From Nitrososphaerota archaeon (GTDB lineage Archaea > Thermoproteota > Nitrososphaeria > Conexivisphaerales > DTJL01), in contig JAJPJS010000008.1 in assembly GCA_021324115.1 (NCBI GenBank), positions 146,160 through 210,159 of the forward strand: DNA of 64,000 bases, written 5' to 3'. The notes beneath the pieces are model-generated. The model had not been told where the DNA came from, searched no databases, and saw only the letters and a list, made by a program, of their open reading frames with translations. Each line of letters opens with the position of its first letter. The stretch's first letter is position 1. The translations under genes were made by a program, and so were the position numbers. Of this stretch, positions 18,224 to 26,696 are shown piece by piece.

Positions 18224-21200
18224 TCATCCGCCGTCAGAGTCTTTCCCTATACCTTCGATGAGCTTGATGTTTTGTTTAGTCTTTAGCCATTCTATGGGGA
18301 CAAGCCCCACGACAAAAACAGTGATCGACAGCATCGCACCATACCCCGCAGAAGTTGCGGTTACAGTAAATGTCTGGCCGGATGCACTTTCAGTTCCGCC
18401 AGCCGAGGGATTTGGGTTTCCATTTTGCGGCTTGGTCGTTGAGTTCTGTCCATAACGGTCAGTACTCGAAGTATTGAAAGTCTGATAATTCCATCCTTGG
18501 GTAGTATTTTGGTAATATTCACTCTGGTTCGTACCCTGGCCGACTATCACCACCCCACCATGACCCGCACCGTCACTACCGGGCGCCCCAAAATCCTGAC
18601 CAAGGCCCGAGGATGTAGAGTTGGACGAACCCTGGCTTTGTCCTGTGCCGGTTCCGCTCCCGGAGCTGTTTGTATTCCCCGGAGTGCCGCTCCCCGTTCC
18701 AGTGCTCGACACATTGCCTCCTGATCCTGAACCCGTTCCTTGTTGGGTTTGAACGACACCCTGCAGGTAAACCGCAGAGATAGAAGTCGGGCCTTCAAGA
18801 AGCACCTGTCCCGAAGAGCCAGCCTGTGATGAATTTATTTGTGCATATTCGAAGTAGTAATACATGGATGAGTTCGATATCGAGGAAATATCGTTCTCGA
18901 ACCCAAATGAAACTGGGGTTCCTTGAAGAAGGCTCATCGAAAGAGGCAGTTGTGTACCCTTCAGTGAAGTTATTGAGCCATTTATATTTAAAATCAGCGT
19001 GGTGTTACCACCATCCGATTCTACATTGGGTGAGGCCGAGAGAGCTAGCTGCACGTCCGAGGGTGGAGGCGGTTGCGAAGGAGGCGGAGACGTCCCGCCA
19101 CCGCTGGTAACTGAGATGGACACCAGATTTGAACCCTTATAATGGATGAAAAGAAGTCCTTGACTGCTCAGGAACCAACCCTCATTATCATTATGAGACC
19201 AAGAGCTGCACGAGCCATCGGAAGCGATGCCTGTACATGTATATCCAATCTGAGTGGAGTTGATAGATTGGGAAGATGAATACTGAGGCAGGGAGCCTGA
19301 GGTGCTTGTGGAGACCGAGCTAACAGAAGTGGCATTGAGAACGACCCACTGGGACGAGTCAGGAGAACTGGATGTAGATATTGTGGCACCTCCGGAACTT
19401 ACCGACATTGATACCACCCTTGCAGTGCTGTACACTGGCGCGAAGTTTCCACCGTCCTTAACTATGTATATCGGAAGCCAGCTGTTAGCCGGAACGTTCG
19501 TTGAAATGTGTATGTCATTTCCTGTGCCGGTGGCAAGAACAGTCATGTCCAGAACATCAATTGCCGTCCAGCCTCCGGTAAGTCCGTAGTAGCTAGCACT
19601 CAAATGGATGTCAAATGGTGAAACTGTGCTTCCGTTGTTGGACAACCAAAGAAGCAATGGTCCTCCGGGAGCACCATCCACGCTGAACTGTAAATATGGA
19701 CTCCAGTTTTGTTGACCGCCGTAACTGCTCTCCCACAGAGCCGGAGCCATGTTCCCCCTACCGGCCGCATACAAAATCGCGTTTATCATGAGGCTAACGA
19801 AGCTGTCTCTGGGCGAGCCGTACATGACGCCAGAAAAGGAGGGTGGATTTCCTGAATAGGATAACCTCGCGTAGGGTTGTTCCAAAAGCACTGCCCTTCC
19901 TGAACCATAGCTGTTTACGGCTATGACAGGGTTAGAGTTCGAGTCCGCTACGAGAATCTGGGGGCTGGCACCTTGCATTGGAGTGATCTGGTACCTTATC
20001 CAGTACGGTGCATAGCTAATTGAGGTATATGGCCTTGTTATGGCGTTGCTCGCTATGATCGACAAGGAACTGGAGGTGGATACAGGGGTGCTTGAAGTCT
20101 GTAGACCAAGCAACACATTCTGGGAGTTGGGCGAACTACCGAAAGATGTATCGACCACCCCTCCCCCATTTTCCACGAAGCTCTGTAGTCTCTGTTCAAA
20201 GCTCGATGTAGGATTAGTGGGGGATCCCACGATTACGTTGAATTGGCTGAACGAACCATACTGCGTAAGATTACTGTCAGAACTTGGTGCCCAGGTGATG
20301 CTCACGGCTGGCGTAAGGAACTCAGGGAAGAATCCATCCTCGGAATCTCCAATCCAGAGAACTCTTACGTAACCACTCGTAGACCCATAATAACTTCCAG
20401 TGAAAACCATTCTGTTCAGAAGGCTTCCAAACGCTCTTGTATACATATTCTGGTAGAGGTCGTTGATGCCGTTGTACTGTGTTCCCCACATCCAATCATT
20501 CATTCCGAGTGGGTTGGTTGGAGCAAGCACGAGATCGGTGAGATACATCGTCCTGAGTTCGAGGGGTGTTAATGAACCCTGATTGTCCTGTGTATTCCCA
20601 AAGCTGTACCACGGAGAGTATGACCCGCTTGTCACTGAAAGGTCTTTTTGAATCTGAGCCATCGCATTATCAGCCCAAAAGGTTGCTGAACCGCCGCAAC
20701 TGGACTGACTTGGGGGGCATCCTATTGGGCCTCCGGCACCTGAATTGGCAAAGAGAAAGTTAGCCATATTAACATTAGGTATAGATTCAACTATTTGGGT
20801 AGGCAGTCCGGTGAAAACCACCAAATGCTTACCAAAAGCAGAAATTAGCTGTGTAAGATTATATTCAAGGTATGCTTGTTCATAGTTGAGAAAGGCGTTC
20901 CAGCCTACTAGTGGATAAACGATAGAACCCCCGGAATAGCTGTTGTCGTCATATGTCATTATCTCATTTGCCAAACTCGCAGTGCTGAAAGATTTGGTTT
21001 TGGCAATGAACATCTGGTATATTTCGGAAAGTACGTTTGTTCCTATGTAATATCCCGATTGGGTAATCTCTCTCCTGAACATAGGGCTGTTTGCGTAGGC
21101 CTGAATCGTCGCATTGTCGAATGGTCGCGCCGTCTTTATCACATTGTCTGTATTGGCATAATAATTTCTGTCTCCTGTGGCACCCTCACCTATACCTATC

Positions 21201-21838
21201 CAACTAGAGTAACTTCCATACCATTTGTACAACTGTAACAGGTCCTGAGACATTTGCTGATACACATATGGGCTGGCTATGCTCCAACCACTGGAAGACG
21301 TGCAACCGGCACAATTAACAAGAGGCGAAACCTCCCCCTGACTGTTTACAGTCTGAGCGCCTGGGTAAGCTTGCAGAAACGCTGTATCCCAACCGGGCGC
21401 AAAGAAATAGCCAAATTGTTTAGTGAAAAATATGTTGTATATCCCATACTGCTGAGAAACTTCGAGCCAGTCAGCAATCCACTGTTGATAACCTCCAAGA
21501 ACATACGTCCCCAGCGAAGAAGAGTTTACCGTACTTCCATCCATCCACCCAATATCTAGGAATACAAAACGGATTCCCATCGGGACAAAATACTCTTCTA
21601 TTACTCGACTCATTGCTGTCTGGGTCATGTACTGGTAACCACCTACCATCTCACTCAGTGTAGACTCGTCAAGAACAACCGGACCACCACTCAAGCCGGT
21701 TGAAAACGTCTGAATGTTGCTTCCTATAACTGGCGCTGCGGTTGCTCGATCAACAGGCAAGACTTCAAGAGAGATGCTGAATGCAGACATGGCGAAGATA
21801 CCTATCAGAAACAAAACAGTAAGTTTCTGCTTGATCAT
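18224..21838 (-). CDS. Giant secreted surface protein, paralogue of the 1443-aa protein, with Gly/Ser/Thr stalk
   Basis: A 1204-residue exported protein converging on the plus-strand operon (18-nt gap). The signal peptide spans residues 1-35 (ending ATAAP). The TIM-barrel-like region has FVFLDIGWMDGS and SWIGIGEG, matching VLLDIGWQ and SWIGLGAG of the plus-strand giant. A flavodoxin/amidotransferase-like module lies around residues 490-600 (VRVLWIGDSEDG, VENGGGVVDTSF), then a beta domain. The shared SLPQY motif near residue 885 precedes a GWFLSSQGLLFIHYKG segment. Residues about 1030-1130 are a low-complexity Gly/Ser/Thr/Asn stalk, likely glycosylated, before a membrane helix near 1170. A strong Shine-Dalgarno sequence (GGGAGG) precedes the ATG. 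Function is inferred as surface glycan handling or a structural layer. Confidence 0.75.
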   Translation of the reverse strand: MIKQKLTVLFLIGIFAMSAFSISLEVLPVDRATAAPVIGSNIQTFSTGLSGGPVVLDESTLSEMVGGYQYMTQTAMSRVIEEYFVPMGIRFVFLDIGWMDGSTVNSSSLGTYVLGGYQQWIADWLEVSQQYGIYNIFFTKQFGYFFAPGWDTAFLQAYPGAQTVNSQGEVSPLVNCAGCTSSSGWSIASPYVYQQMSQDLLQLYKWYGSYSSWIGIGEGATGDRNYYANTDNVIKTARPFDNATIQAYANSPMFRREITQSGYYIGTNVLSEIYQMFIAKTKSFSTASLANEIMTYDDNSYSGGSIVYPLVGWNAFLNYEQAYLEYNLTQLISAFGKHLVVFTGLPTQIVESIPNVNMANFLFANSGAGGPIGCPPSQSSCGGSATFWADNAMAQIQKDLSVTSGSYSPWYSFGNTQDNQGSLTPLELRTMYLTDLVLAPTNPLGMNDWMWGTQYNGINDLYQNMYTRAFGSLLNRMVFTGSYYGSTSGYVRVLWIGDSEDGFFPEFLTPAVSITWAPSSDSNLTQYGSFSQFNVIVGSPTNPTSSFEQRLQSFVENGGGVVDTSFGSSPNSQNVLLGLQTSSTPVSTSSSLSIIASNAITRPYTSISYAPYWIRYQITPMQGASPQILVADSNSNPVIAVNSYGSGRAVLLEQPYARLSYSGNPPSFSGVMYGSPRDSFVSLMINAILYAAGRGNMAPALWESSYGGQQNWSPYLQFSVDGAPGGPLLLWLSNNGSTVSPFDIHLSASYYGLTGGWTAIDVLDMTVLATGTGNDIHISTNVPANSWLPIYIVKDGGNFAPVYSTARVVSMSVSSGGATISTSSSPDSSQWVVLNATSVSSVSTSTSGSLPQYSSSQSINSTQIGYTCTGIASDGSCSSWSHNDNEGWFLSSQGLLFIHYKGSNLVSISVTSGGGTSPPPSQPPPPSDVQLALSASPNVESDGGNTTLILNINGSITSLKGTQLPLSMSLLQGTPVSFGFENDISSISNSSMYYYFEYAQINSSQAGSSGQVLLEGPTSISAVYLQGVVQTQQGTGSGSGGNVSSTGTGSGTPGNTNSSGSGTGTGQSQGSSNSTSSGLGQDFGAPGSDGAGHGGVVIVGQGTNQSEYYQNTTQGWNYQTFNTSSTDRYGQNSTTKPQNGNPNPSAGGTESASGQTFTVTATSAGYGAMLSITVFVVGLVPIEWLKTKQNIKLIEGIGKDSDGG

Positions 21839-21843
21839 TTTAT

Positions 21844-21926
21844 CCTCCCACTATGCACCACATATCAGCCGGGATGTGGATACGCAGCACATGTTCAAAT
21901 CAGAAATCGCTTTTGAGTCTTTTAAA
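21844..21926 (-). promoter_or_regulatory. Promoter and ribosome binding site of the 1204-aa surface protein
   Basis: On the minus strand a TTTAAAA TATA box lies at 21,920-21,926; a start site would be near 21,897, giving a leader of about 59 nt. A GGGAGG Shine-Dalgarno sequence (21,844-21,849) sits 5 nt before the ATG, unlike the leaderless genes elsewhere in the window. Confidence 0.55.
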
Positions 21927-22094
21927 GAGTTTGTCATGTCGATATTACGATTATTCTTAATATGAACTGATATGGAAAGTATTACATGGGCTATTAGCCC
22001 TCATTTCTAATCGAAGGAGTAAAGCATTGCTGGATTCGAACATCACTCGAAAATTGTTAAATTCAACCAGACGACTGTTCTAGGGCTGTTAAAG

Positions 22095-22715
22095 ATGGGC
22101 GATCCAGATATTATAATCGAAAGATTGAAACAGATAGGGGGGAACGTAGCATATGACATAGGTGGGAATGTCGGAGAGATCGCTAAGATTCTATCCCACA
22201 GTTTTGAACTGGTTTATTCGTTTGAACCAGCACAGGAATCATTTGTAAAACTATACAACCTATCTAAGGGAATACAAAACATAATCCCTGTACCCTTGGC
22301 CATCTCAGAAAGCCAAGGCGAAATCGAACTTGACGTTTCATCAAAATCTATAAGGAAAGGGCAGCTGGTGTCGGGAGATTATTTGGAGAGCTGGGGAGAA
22401 AAAATTGGCACGCGTAAAGTAATGTCCACCACGATTGACGAATTCATTAGAAGTCATCCACCACCTGATTTTGTGAAGATAGATGTGGAAGGGCACGAAA
22501 TGAAAGTAATAAGCGGTGGCTTCGAGTGCATCAGGGTATTGCGTCCGAGGCTGTTTATAGAGGTTCACTCTAATTATCTCGGAGATTCGATCAGGAAAGC
22601 TTTGGCTTCCTTTTATGACTTCGAAATAATATATCATACCGCTTATTCACCCGAGTCTCCTCGCAAGAGAAACCATTACTTTATGTTCTCACGTTCAAAA
22701 GGCCAAACTTTGTAA
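22095..22715 (+). CDS. FkbM-family SAM-dependent methyltransferase
   Basis: A 206-residue class I methyltransferase of the FkbM type. The SAM-binding motif is YDIGGNVGEIAK (residues 20-31), the acidic ribose-binding loop is YSFEPAQESF, and the family signature KIDVEGHEMKVISGG lies near residues 128-142. FkbM enzymes O-methylate sugars or polyketides; here a sugar hydroxyl of the surface glycan is the likely target. The gene is followed after 2 nt by a GT4 gene, so the two form a small operon. A TGTTAAAT box near 22,057 could be its promoter. A second FkbM gene lies at 30,216. Confidence 0.9.
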   Translation: MGDPDIIIERLKQIGGNVAYDIGGNVGEIAKILSHSFELVYSFEPAQESFVKLYNLSKGIQNIIPVPLAISESQGEIELDVSSKSIRKGQLVSGDYLESWGEKIGTRKVMSTTIDEFIRSHPPPDFVKIDVEGHEMKVISGGFECIRVLRPRLFIEVHSNYLGDSIRKALASFYDFEIIYHTAYSPESPRKRNHYFMFSRSKGQTL

Positions 22716-22717
22716 AT

Positions 22718-23824
22718 TTGCGTGAGATTTTTTTGAACCTACTCATCATGACACTTGATCCACCAAGCGGTGTAGGTGGAATAGAAGGGAGAGCCATAGC
22801 CTACAAAAGGGAATTGTCTGCGTTAGGTCATTCTGTCACGCTCGTGTCCATATCCCGTCTTGAAGAGAAAAGGCAAACCTTCCCTGAAGACTTCAGATTG
22901 TCATCTAGTCTTCCTTCGTTCTGTACTACAATAATCAAGATTGTTAGCATCATAAAAAGGAGGAAAGTGGAGAGTGTATTTCTTCTAGGTGGGAGCGATA
23001 CGGCGATTGGCATAATCACATTATCTTTTGCCCGAGTTTTACGCCTTAAAACGGCCTCGCTCTTCTACGGTAAGGACATACTTCAATCGAGGAAGAGCAA
23101 AATCAAATCAGTGTTGCATTTGATTTCGCTTTATCTGACAGGCTGCATTGCTACCAATTCAAGGTTTACATCGTATTTATTGAATGCGAAGGTAAAGAAA
23201 ACAAAAAAGATTGTACTGCTCTATCCAGGAATTAATGTCGACGAAAAGGTGCCTCGAACACAGAACATACAAGATAACGATCAAACCATTCTTTTTGTTG
23301 GCAGGCTGGTCAGAAGAAAGGGTCTTGAATACTTGATTCGGGCAATGGTGCCTCTAAAATCAGAATTTCCTCATATCAAATTGGTGGTTGTGGGTGACGG
23401 ACCCGAATTTGGCAGGATGTCAGAGCTTGTGAATGTTTTGGGATTAAAAGGCAATGTGCGTTTTGCCGGGGAATTACGTGGTGACGACCTCTCCAGACAA
23501 TATGAGGAATCAGTAATATTTTCTATGCCTTCTATAACTTTATCAGACGATGTGGAAGGATTCGGCACTGTCTTCTTAGAAGCTGGATTGCATGGTTTAC
23601 CATCTGTTTCCACATTCAGTGGAGGCATTCCCGAAGCCGTGATAGATGGTACTACTGGAATTCTTGTCAAGGAAAGAGACCCGGCACAGCTGGCGGAGGC
23701 CATTCGATTACTTCTGCTAAGCCGGCAAATGCGTCAGCGGATGGGCGAGGAAGGTCGCAACAGAGTATTGAATCAATTCACGTGGCGCGCATCAGCTAAT
23801 AGACTATTGACGTGTTTTGAGTAA
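22718..23824 (+). CDS. Glycosyltransferase family 4 (GT-B fold)
   Basis: A 368-residue GT4 enzyme. It has PPSGVGGIEGRAIA at the N terminus, ILFVGRLVRRKGLEYLI in the linker, VVGDGPEFGRM, and the E-x7-E site VEGFGTVFLEAGLHGLP followed by FSGGIPEAV. It shares with the GT4 at 5228 the order of these motifs and the Asp-rich loop before the donor site, suggesting the two are the closest pair in the window. The start TTG at 22,718 lies 2 nt after the methyltransferase stop; an ATG at 22,748 is a possible alternative but would remove the first beta strand. It is probably co-transcribed with the FkbM gene. Confidence 0.9.
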   Translation: MREIFLNLLIMTLDPPSGVGGIEGRAIAYKRELSALGHSVTLVSISRLEEKRQTFPEDFRLSSSLPSFCTTIIKIVSIIKRRKVESVFLLGGSDTAIGIITLSFARVLRLKTASLFYGKDILQSRKSKIKSVLHLISLYLTGCIATNSRFTSYLLNAKVKKTKKIVLLYPGINVDEKVPRTQNIQDNDQTILFVGRLVRRKGLEYLIRAMVPLKSEFPHIKLVVVGDGPEFGRMSELVNVLGLKGNVRFAGELRGDDLSRQYEESVIFSMPSITLSDDVEGFGTVFLEAGLHGLPSVSTFSGGIPEAVIDGTTGILVKERDPAQLAEAIRLLLLSRQMRQRMGEEGRNRVLNQFTWRASANRLLTCFE

Positions 23825-23898
23825 ATTGGACTTTAAAAGAACAAATAGGAAGTTTATGAATTTCCAATTCATATAAGTAGATTTGTAGTCCTTAATGC

Positions 23899-23906
23899 TT
23901 ATTTAT
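23899..23906 (+). promoter_or_regulatory. TATA box of the PEFG-CTERM protein gene
   Basis: TTATTTAT centred 36 nt before the ATG at 23,939, predicting a start near 23,929 and a leader of about 10 nt. It shows the gene is transcribed separately from the upstream GT4. Confidence 0.5.
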
Positions 23907-23938
23907 CTACCTAGTCACCTCGACTGCAGGTTAACAAT

Positions 23939-24754
23939 ATGAAAAGATATCTGCTTGCGGTAGTGGCTTTGTTGGGTATATACGCAATATCGTGGACGCC
24001 CGCTTTAGCTACAACTTACTATGGTCCAAGCTTCAGCATGCCCACTGCCATACCGCCTGGTTCCACCATTAACATAGTCTTGTCGACAGCATCTGGGAGT
24101 GCGGTGGTGGCATTACCCCAGGGCTCCTCCACCCCATGCTCAGGAACGTGCAGCTATCCTCAGCAACCATGGACGTCTCCCAGTGCGTGCTTTGTGTCGG
24201 TCCATGAAGTCACGGTAACGGACCCCAATGGTAACCAGTTTATGCTTGGTTCCAGCACAACCTCCGGACTGTACTGGCCGAGTGCCTTCGGCGGAAGCGG
24301 TTCGGGTACTTCTGTTCCCCCACAAGCTCCTGCCTTAAACTACACGGTTGGCGATTCATTTACCATCCCCTTCGGCACCGGTCCTGAGGGTTACACATTC
24401 ACGAGCGTGCTGGGTTCTCCGTATAACACCAATCCTGAGGGTCCATATTACTGGTGGGTCTCAGTAGTCGGCGCAGGTAACCCTAACGGTTACACGGTAG
24501 GAGCGAGGCTTGATCAGACAAGCATAAACCCAACTATGACGCATGGTACGTATACAGTCGATGTGGAAGGCGTAGTAGCTTGTCCAGGCAGCCAATCCAG
24601 CACCTTCCAGAACGTACTGTTCTTCGACGCTGGCACGATTGTAACAACACCCGAATTCGGAGCTGGAATGGCAGCTGCAACGGCGGTAGCCCTCGTTGGT
24701 CTGCTGGTTCTGCGGAAGAGAATGCCAACCCTCGTTAGTAACCCATCAGCTTAG
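23939..24754 (+). CDS. Secreted protein with PEFG-CTERM sorting signal
   Basis: A 271-residue exported protein with a clean signal peptide (residues 1-25, cleavage after ALA). The mature part is Gly/Ser/Pro/Tyr-rich, probably beta-structured, with several Cys (two in CSGTC) that may form disulfides. The C terminus has the three-part sorting signal: TTPEFG near residue 238, a hydrophobic helix, then RKR. This is the PEFG-CTERM pattern known from Thaumarchaeota. The archaeosortase gene lies 178 nt downstream on the same strand, so it is a likely substrate that is cut at the motif and re-anchored on the cell surface. The mature domain is not recognised. Confidence 0.85.
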   Translation: MKRYLLAVVALLGIYAISWTPALATTYYGPSFSMPTAIPPGSTINIVLSTASGSAVVALPQGSSTPCSGTCSYPQQPWTSPSACFVSVHEVTVTDPNGNQFMLGSSTTSGLYWPSAFGGSGSGTSVPPQAPALNYTVGDSFTIPFGTGPEGYTFTSVLGSPYNTNPEGPYYWWVSVVGAGNPNGYTVGARLDQTSINPTMTHGTYTVDVEGVVACPGSQSSTFQNVLFFDAGTIVTTPEFGAGMAAATAVALVGLLVLRKRMPTLVSNPSA

Positions 24755-24899
24755 ACCGTCTCAGGGACGCTATATTATTTATCTTGTATGCAACTCAAAG
24801 GGAGCTCTATTCATGAAACGCATACTTGGGTCCAACCGAGTATTAATAGAATAGAATATGTTCATTTGGGCTGATAGTTACTTATCATGACCACGTGAA

Positions 24900-24906
24900 T
24901 TTATAC
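24900..24906 (+). promoter_or_regulatory. TATA box of the archaeosortase gene
   Basis: TTTATAC centred 30 nt before the ATG at 24,933 predicts transcription start at about 24,929, leaving almost no leader. The archaeosortase therefore has its own promoter. Confidence 0.5.
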
Positions 24907-24932
24907 ATGATTTATTAATGGGAAAAGAATAG

Positions 24933-25808
24933 ATGACCAATATGAGACTTACGAGACTTACTCATCCCCAACTGTTTCTAGTTTCAGTCTTGGCAAGCAT
25001 ACTTTTGCCTGCGCTTATTCCGAGGGTTGGACTAGACTATCCTTATCTGTTCATCTTCATGATTACTATAGCCACGTGGTTTGCCCTCAAGTGGGACGCA
25101 GTAAAGACCTTAGCTACAAGGGGCGCTACGCTTGAAGTTGGTGCTGGGATAGGAGTGATCTCATTAGACTATCTCCAGAATTTCATCTTTGGGTCACGAT
25201 TTGGCTTAATAGATATGCTGGTCACATTTTCTGCAGTGGTTGTCGCCTTCTTTGGAATCAGAGCCTTCAAGCTGTTCTGGGTACCTGCGACGTATGGTAT
25301 TGTCCTGCTTCTGGGTTATCAACTTGAGAACATCATTCCTAATTTCGTCACGCTTCAAGACTGGCTTGCAAGCGTAATGGTCTCTGCCCTGACTCTCTTC
25401 GGCGTCACGGCTACTACATTAGGGCATTTGGTTGCTATACAAACCAGTTCAGGGCCAATGATACTTGACGTTCAGAGTGACTGCACGGGGATTCAGGGGG
25501 TTCTTGCATTTGGAATGCTTTCGACCATGACCATACTTGACATAAAAAAGAGTTGGAAACGTTTGATTCCCCTATTCATAATCGGCTTCGTAGGGGTTTT
25601 CTTGATCAACATCCTTAGATTATTCGTGGTTTTCCTGACCTTCGAATTCGCCGGCATCGCACTCGGAACTACAATGCATCTGTTTGTTGGGTACATTCTT
25701 TTCGTGGCTTGGGTGATGGCGTTTTGGTGGATGTCTTTCAAATATATGTCCCCCTCTGTAGGTCCAAACACAATGGCACGAAAAAATCTCTTCGGTAGTG
25801 GCATATAA
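24933..25808 (+). CDS. Archaeosortase/exosortase family transpeptidase-like membrane protein
   Basis: A 291-residue polytopic membrane protein with about eight helices. The exosortase/archaeosortase catalytic triad is intact: Cys184 in SDCTGIQG, Arg229 in NILRLFVVF and His249 in TTMHLFVGY, in the expected order and spacing and each at the outer end of a helix. The family cleaves C-terminal sorting signals of exported proteins and is thought to re-attach them to a membrane lipid. Three proteins with PEF or PEFG C-terminal signals lie within 8 kb (23,939, 26,077, 31,194) and are the natural substrates. Its position inside glycan-synthesis genes parallels bacterial exosortases in exopolysaccharide loci. 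The subclass is uncertain: the signals match both PEF-CTERM and PEFG-CTERM types. Confidence 0.92.
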   Translation: MTNMRLTRLTHPQLFLVSVLASILLPALIPRVGLDYPYLFIFMITIATWFALKWDAVKTLATRGATLEVGAGIGVISLDYLQNFIFGSRFGLIDMLVTFSAVVVAFFGIRAFKLFWVPATYGIVLLLGYQLENIIPNFVTLQDWLASVMVSALTLFGVTATTLGHLVAIQTSSGPMILDVQSDCTGIQGVLAFGMLSTMTILDIKKSWKRLIPLFIIGFVGVFLINILRLFVVFLTFEFAGIALGTTMHLFVGYILFVAWVMAFWWMSFKYMSPSVGPNTMARKNLFGSGI

Positions 25809-26044
25809 TCGCACCTCTGCACATCACCCTGAACCATGTCTTTATGATTAGACCTCTTCGCTTCCAAGATTTCAAGCCGAACTTTCACAGTGTATGGACG
25901 TTACGGCTCAAATCATGTACAAACGCACGTCCTGCTATGGTCTACGAACATTTGTAGAATATAAAACAGGCGCGTATTCAATACATCCTCAGGAAGAAAG
26001 ATACAGATTGCAATTCTAACGACATGATGTTCAGCTTCTGAATC

Positions 26045-26052
26045 ATTAAAAA
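26045..26052 (+). promoter_or_regulatory. TATA box deciding the start of the PEF-CTERM protein at 26,077
   Basis: ATTAAAAA is centred 29 nt before the ATG at 26,077. The predicted transcript start (about 26,074) lies downstream of the in-frame TTG at 26,056, so the ATG is the real start and the mRNA is essentially leaderless. Confidence 0.55.
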
Positions 26053-26076
26053 GGTTTGTTGGGCAGGATTTCTAAC

Positions 26077-26610
26077 ATGATTCATCTCCGATATTTATCA
26101 GCTTTGATGCTTGCAATTGGGTCACTCGTTGCTGGCTTCTCCATCACTCCTGTTCTTGCATGCCACTGTGTCAGCCCTCCAGGGATACAGGGTCCGTCAT
26201 CCGCTGTACTTGTCTCCGGTCAGTCCACCATGCTGAATTACACGTTTTCATATGCTGACTTTCCGTCTGGAACCAACACAGTGACGATTCATATTACATC
26301 TCCTCCTTCTGGGTGGAGCTGGACGATCACCAAGAGTACATTTACGGTGAATGGTGGCTCAGGAGTCATAAAATTCACCGTAGTGGTGACACCTCCCTCA
26401 TCTGCCGGAGCAAATGCTCAGTTCACTCTCACTGAAACAAGCTCAGCGAGTGGCTTTAGCCCGTGTCCTCCATTCGTCGTCAAACTCAGTACAACCTCAC
26501 AAAGTACCGGAGTGCCAGAGTTTCCGTTACCGATGGCGCTGGTGGGTGCACTGGGCTTCGCCCTCGTGATGATGCAGAGAAAGCTTGCAGGAGCTAGGCT
26601 CAACAACTGA
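26077..26610 (+). CDS. Small secreted protein with PEF-CTERM sorting signal
   Basis: A 177-residue exported protein. The signal peptide ends at about residue 29 (TPVLA) and the mature chain opens with CHC. The middle is a Thr/Ser-rich beta domain (immunoglobulin-like in feel: SGQSTMLNYTFSY, VIKFTVVVTPPSS). The C terminus shows GVPEFPLPMALVGALGF then QRK, a tripartite PEF-CTERM signal. It lies just after the archaeosortase gene with its own promoter and is a likely substrate. No specific function is recognised for the mature domain. Confidence 0.85.
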   Translation: MIHLRYLSALMLAIGSLVAGFSITPVLACHCVSPPGIQGPSSAVLVSGQSTMLNYTFSYADFPSGTNTVTIHITSPPSGWSWTITKSTFTVNGGSGVIKFTVVVTPPSSAGANAQFTLTETSSASGFSPCPPFVVKLSTTSQSTGVPEFPLPMALVGALGFALVMMQRKLAGARLNN

Positions 26611-26696
26611 TTGATCTCTAAGAAAGATACTCTGCTTCATTAACGTGTATCAGAAGGTACAATTACTTCGTTTTTCTTAAGCGATGCGGTTATAAA

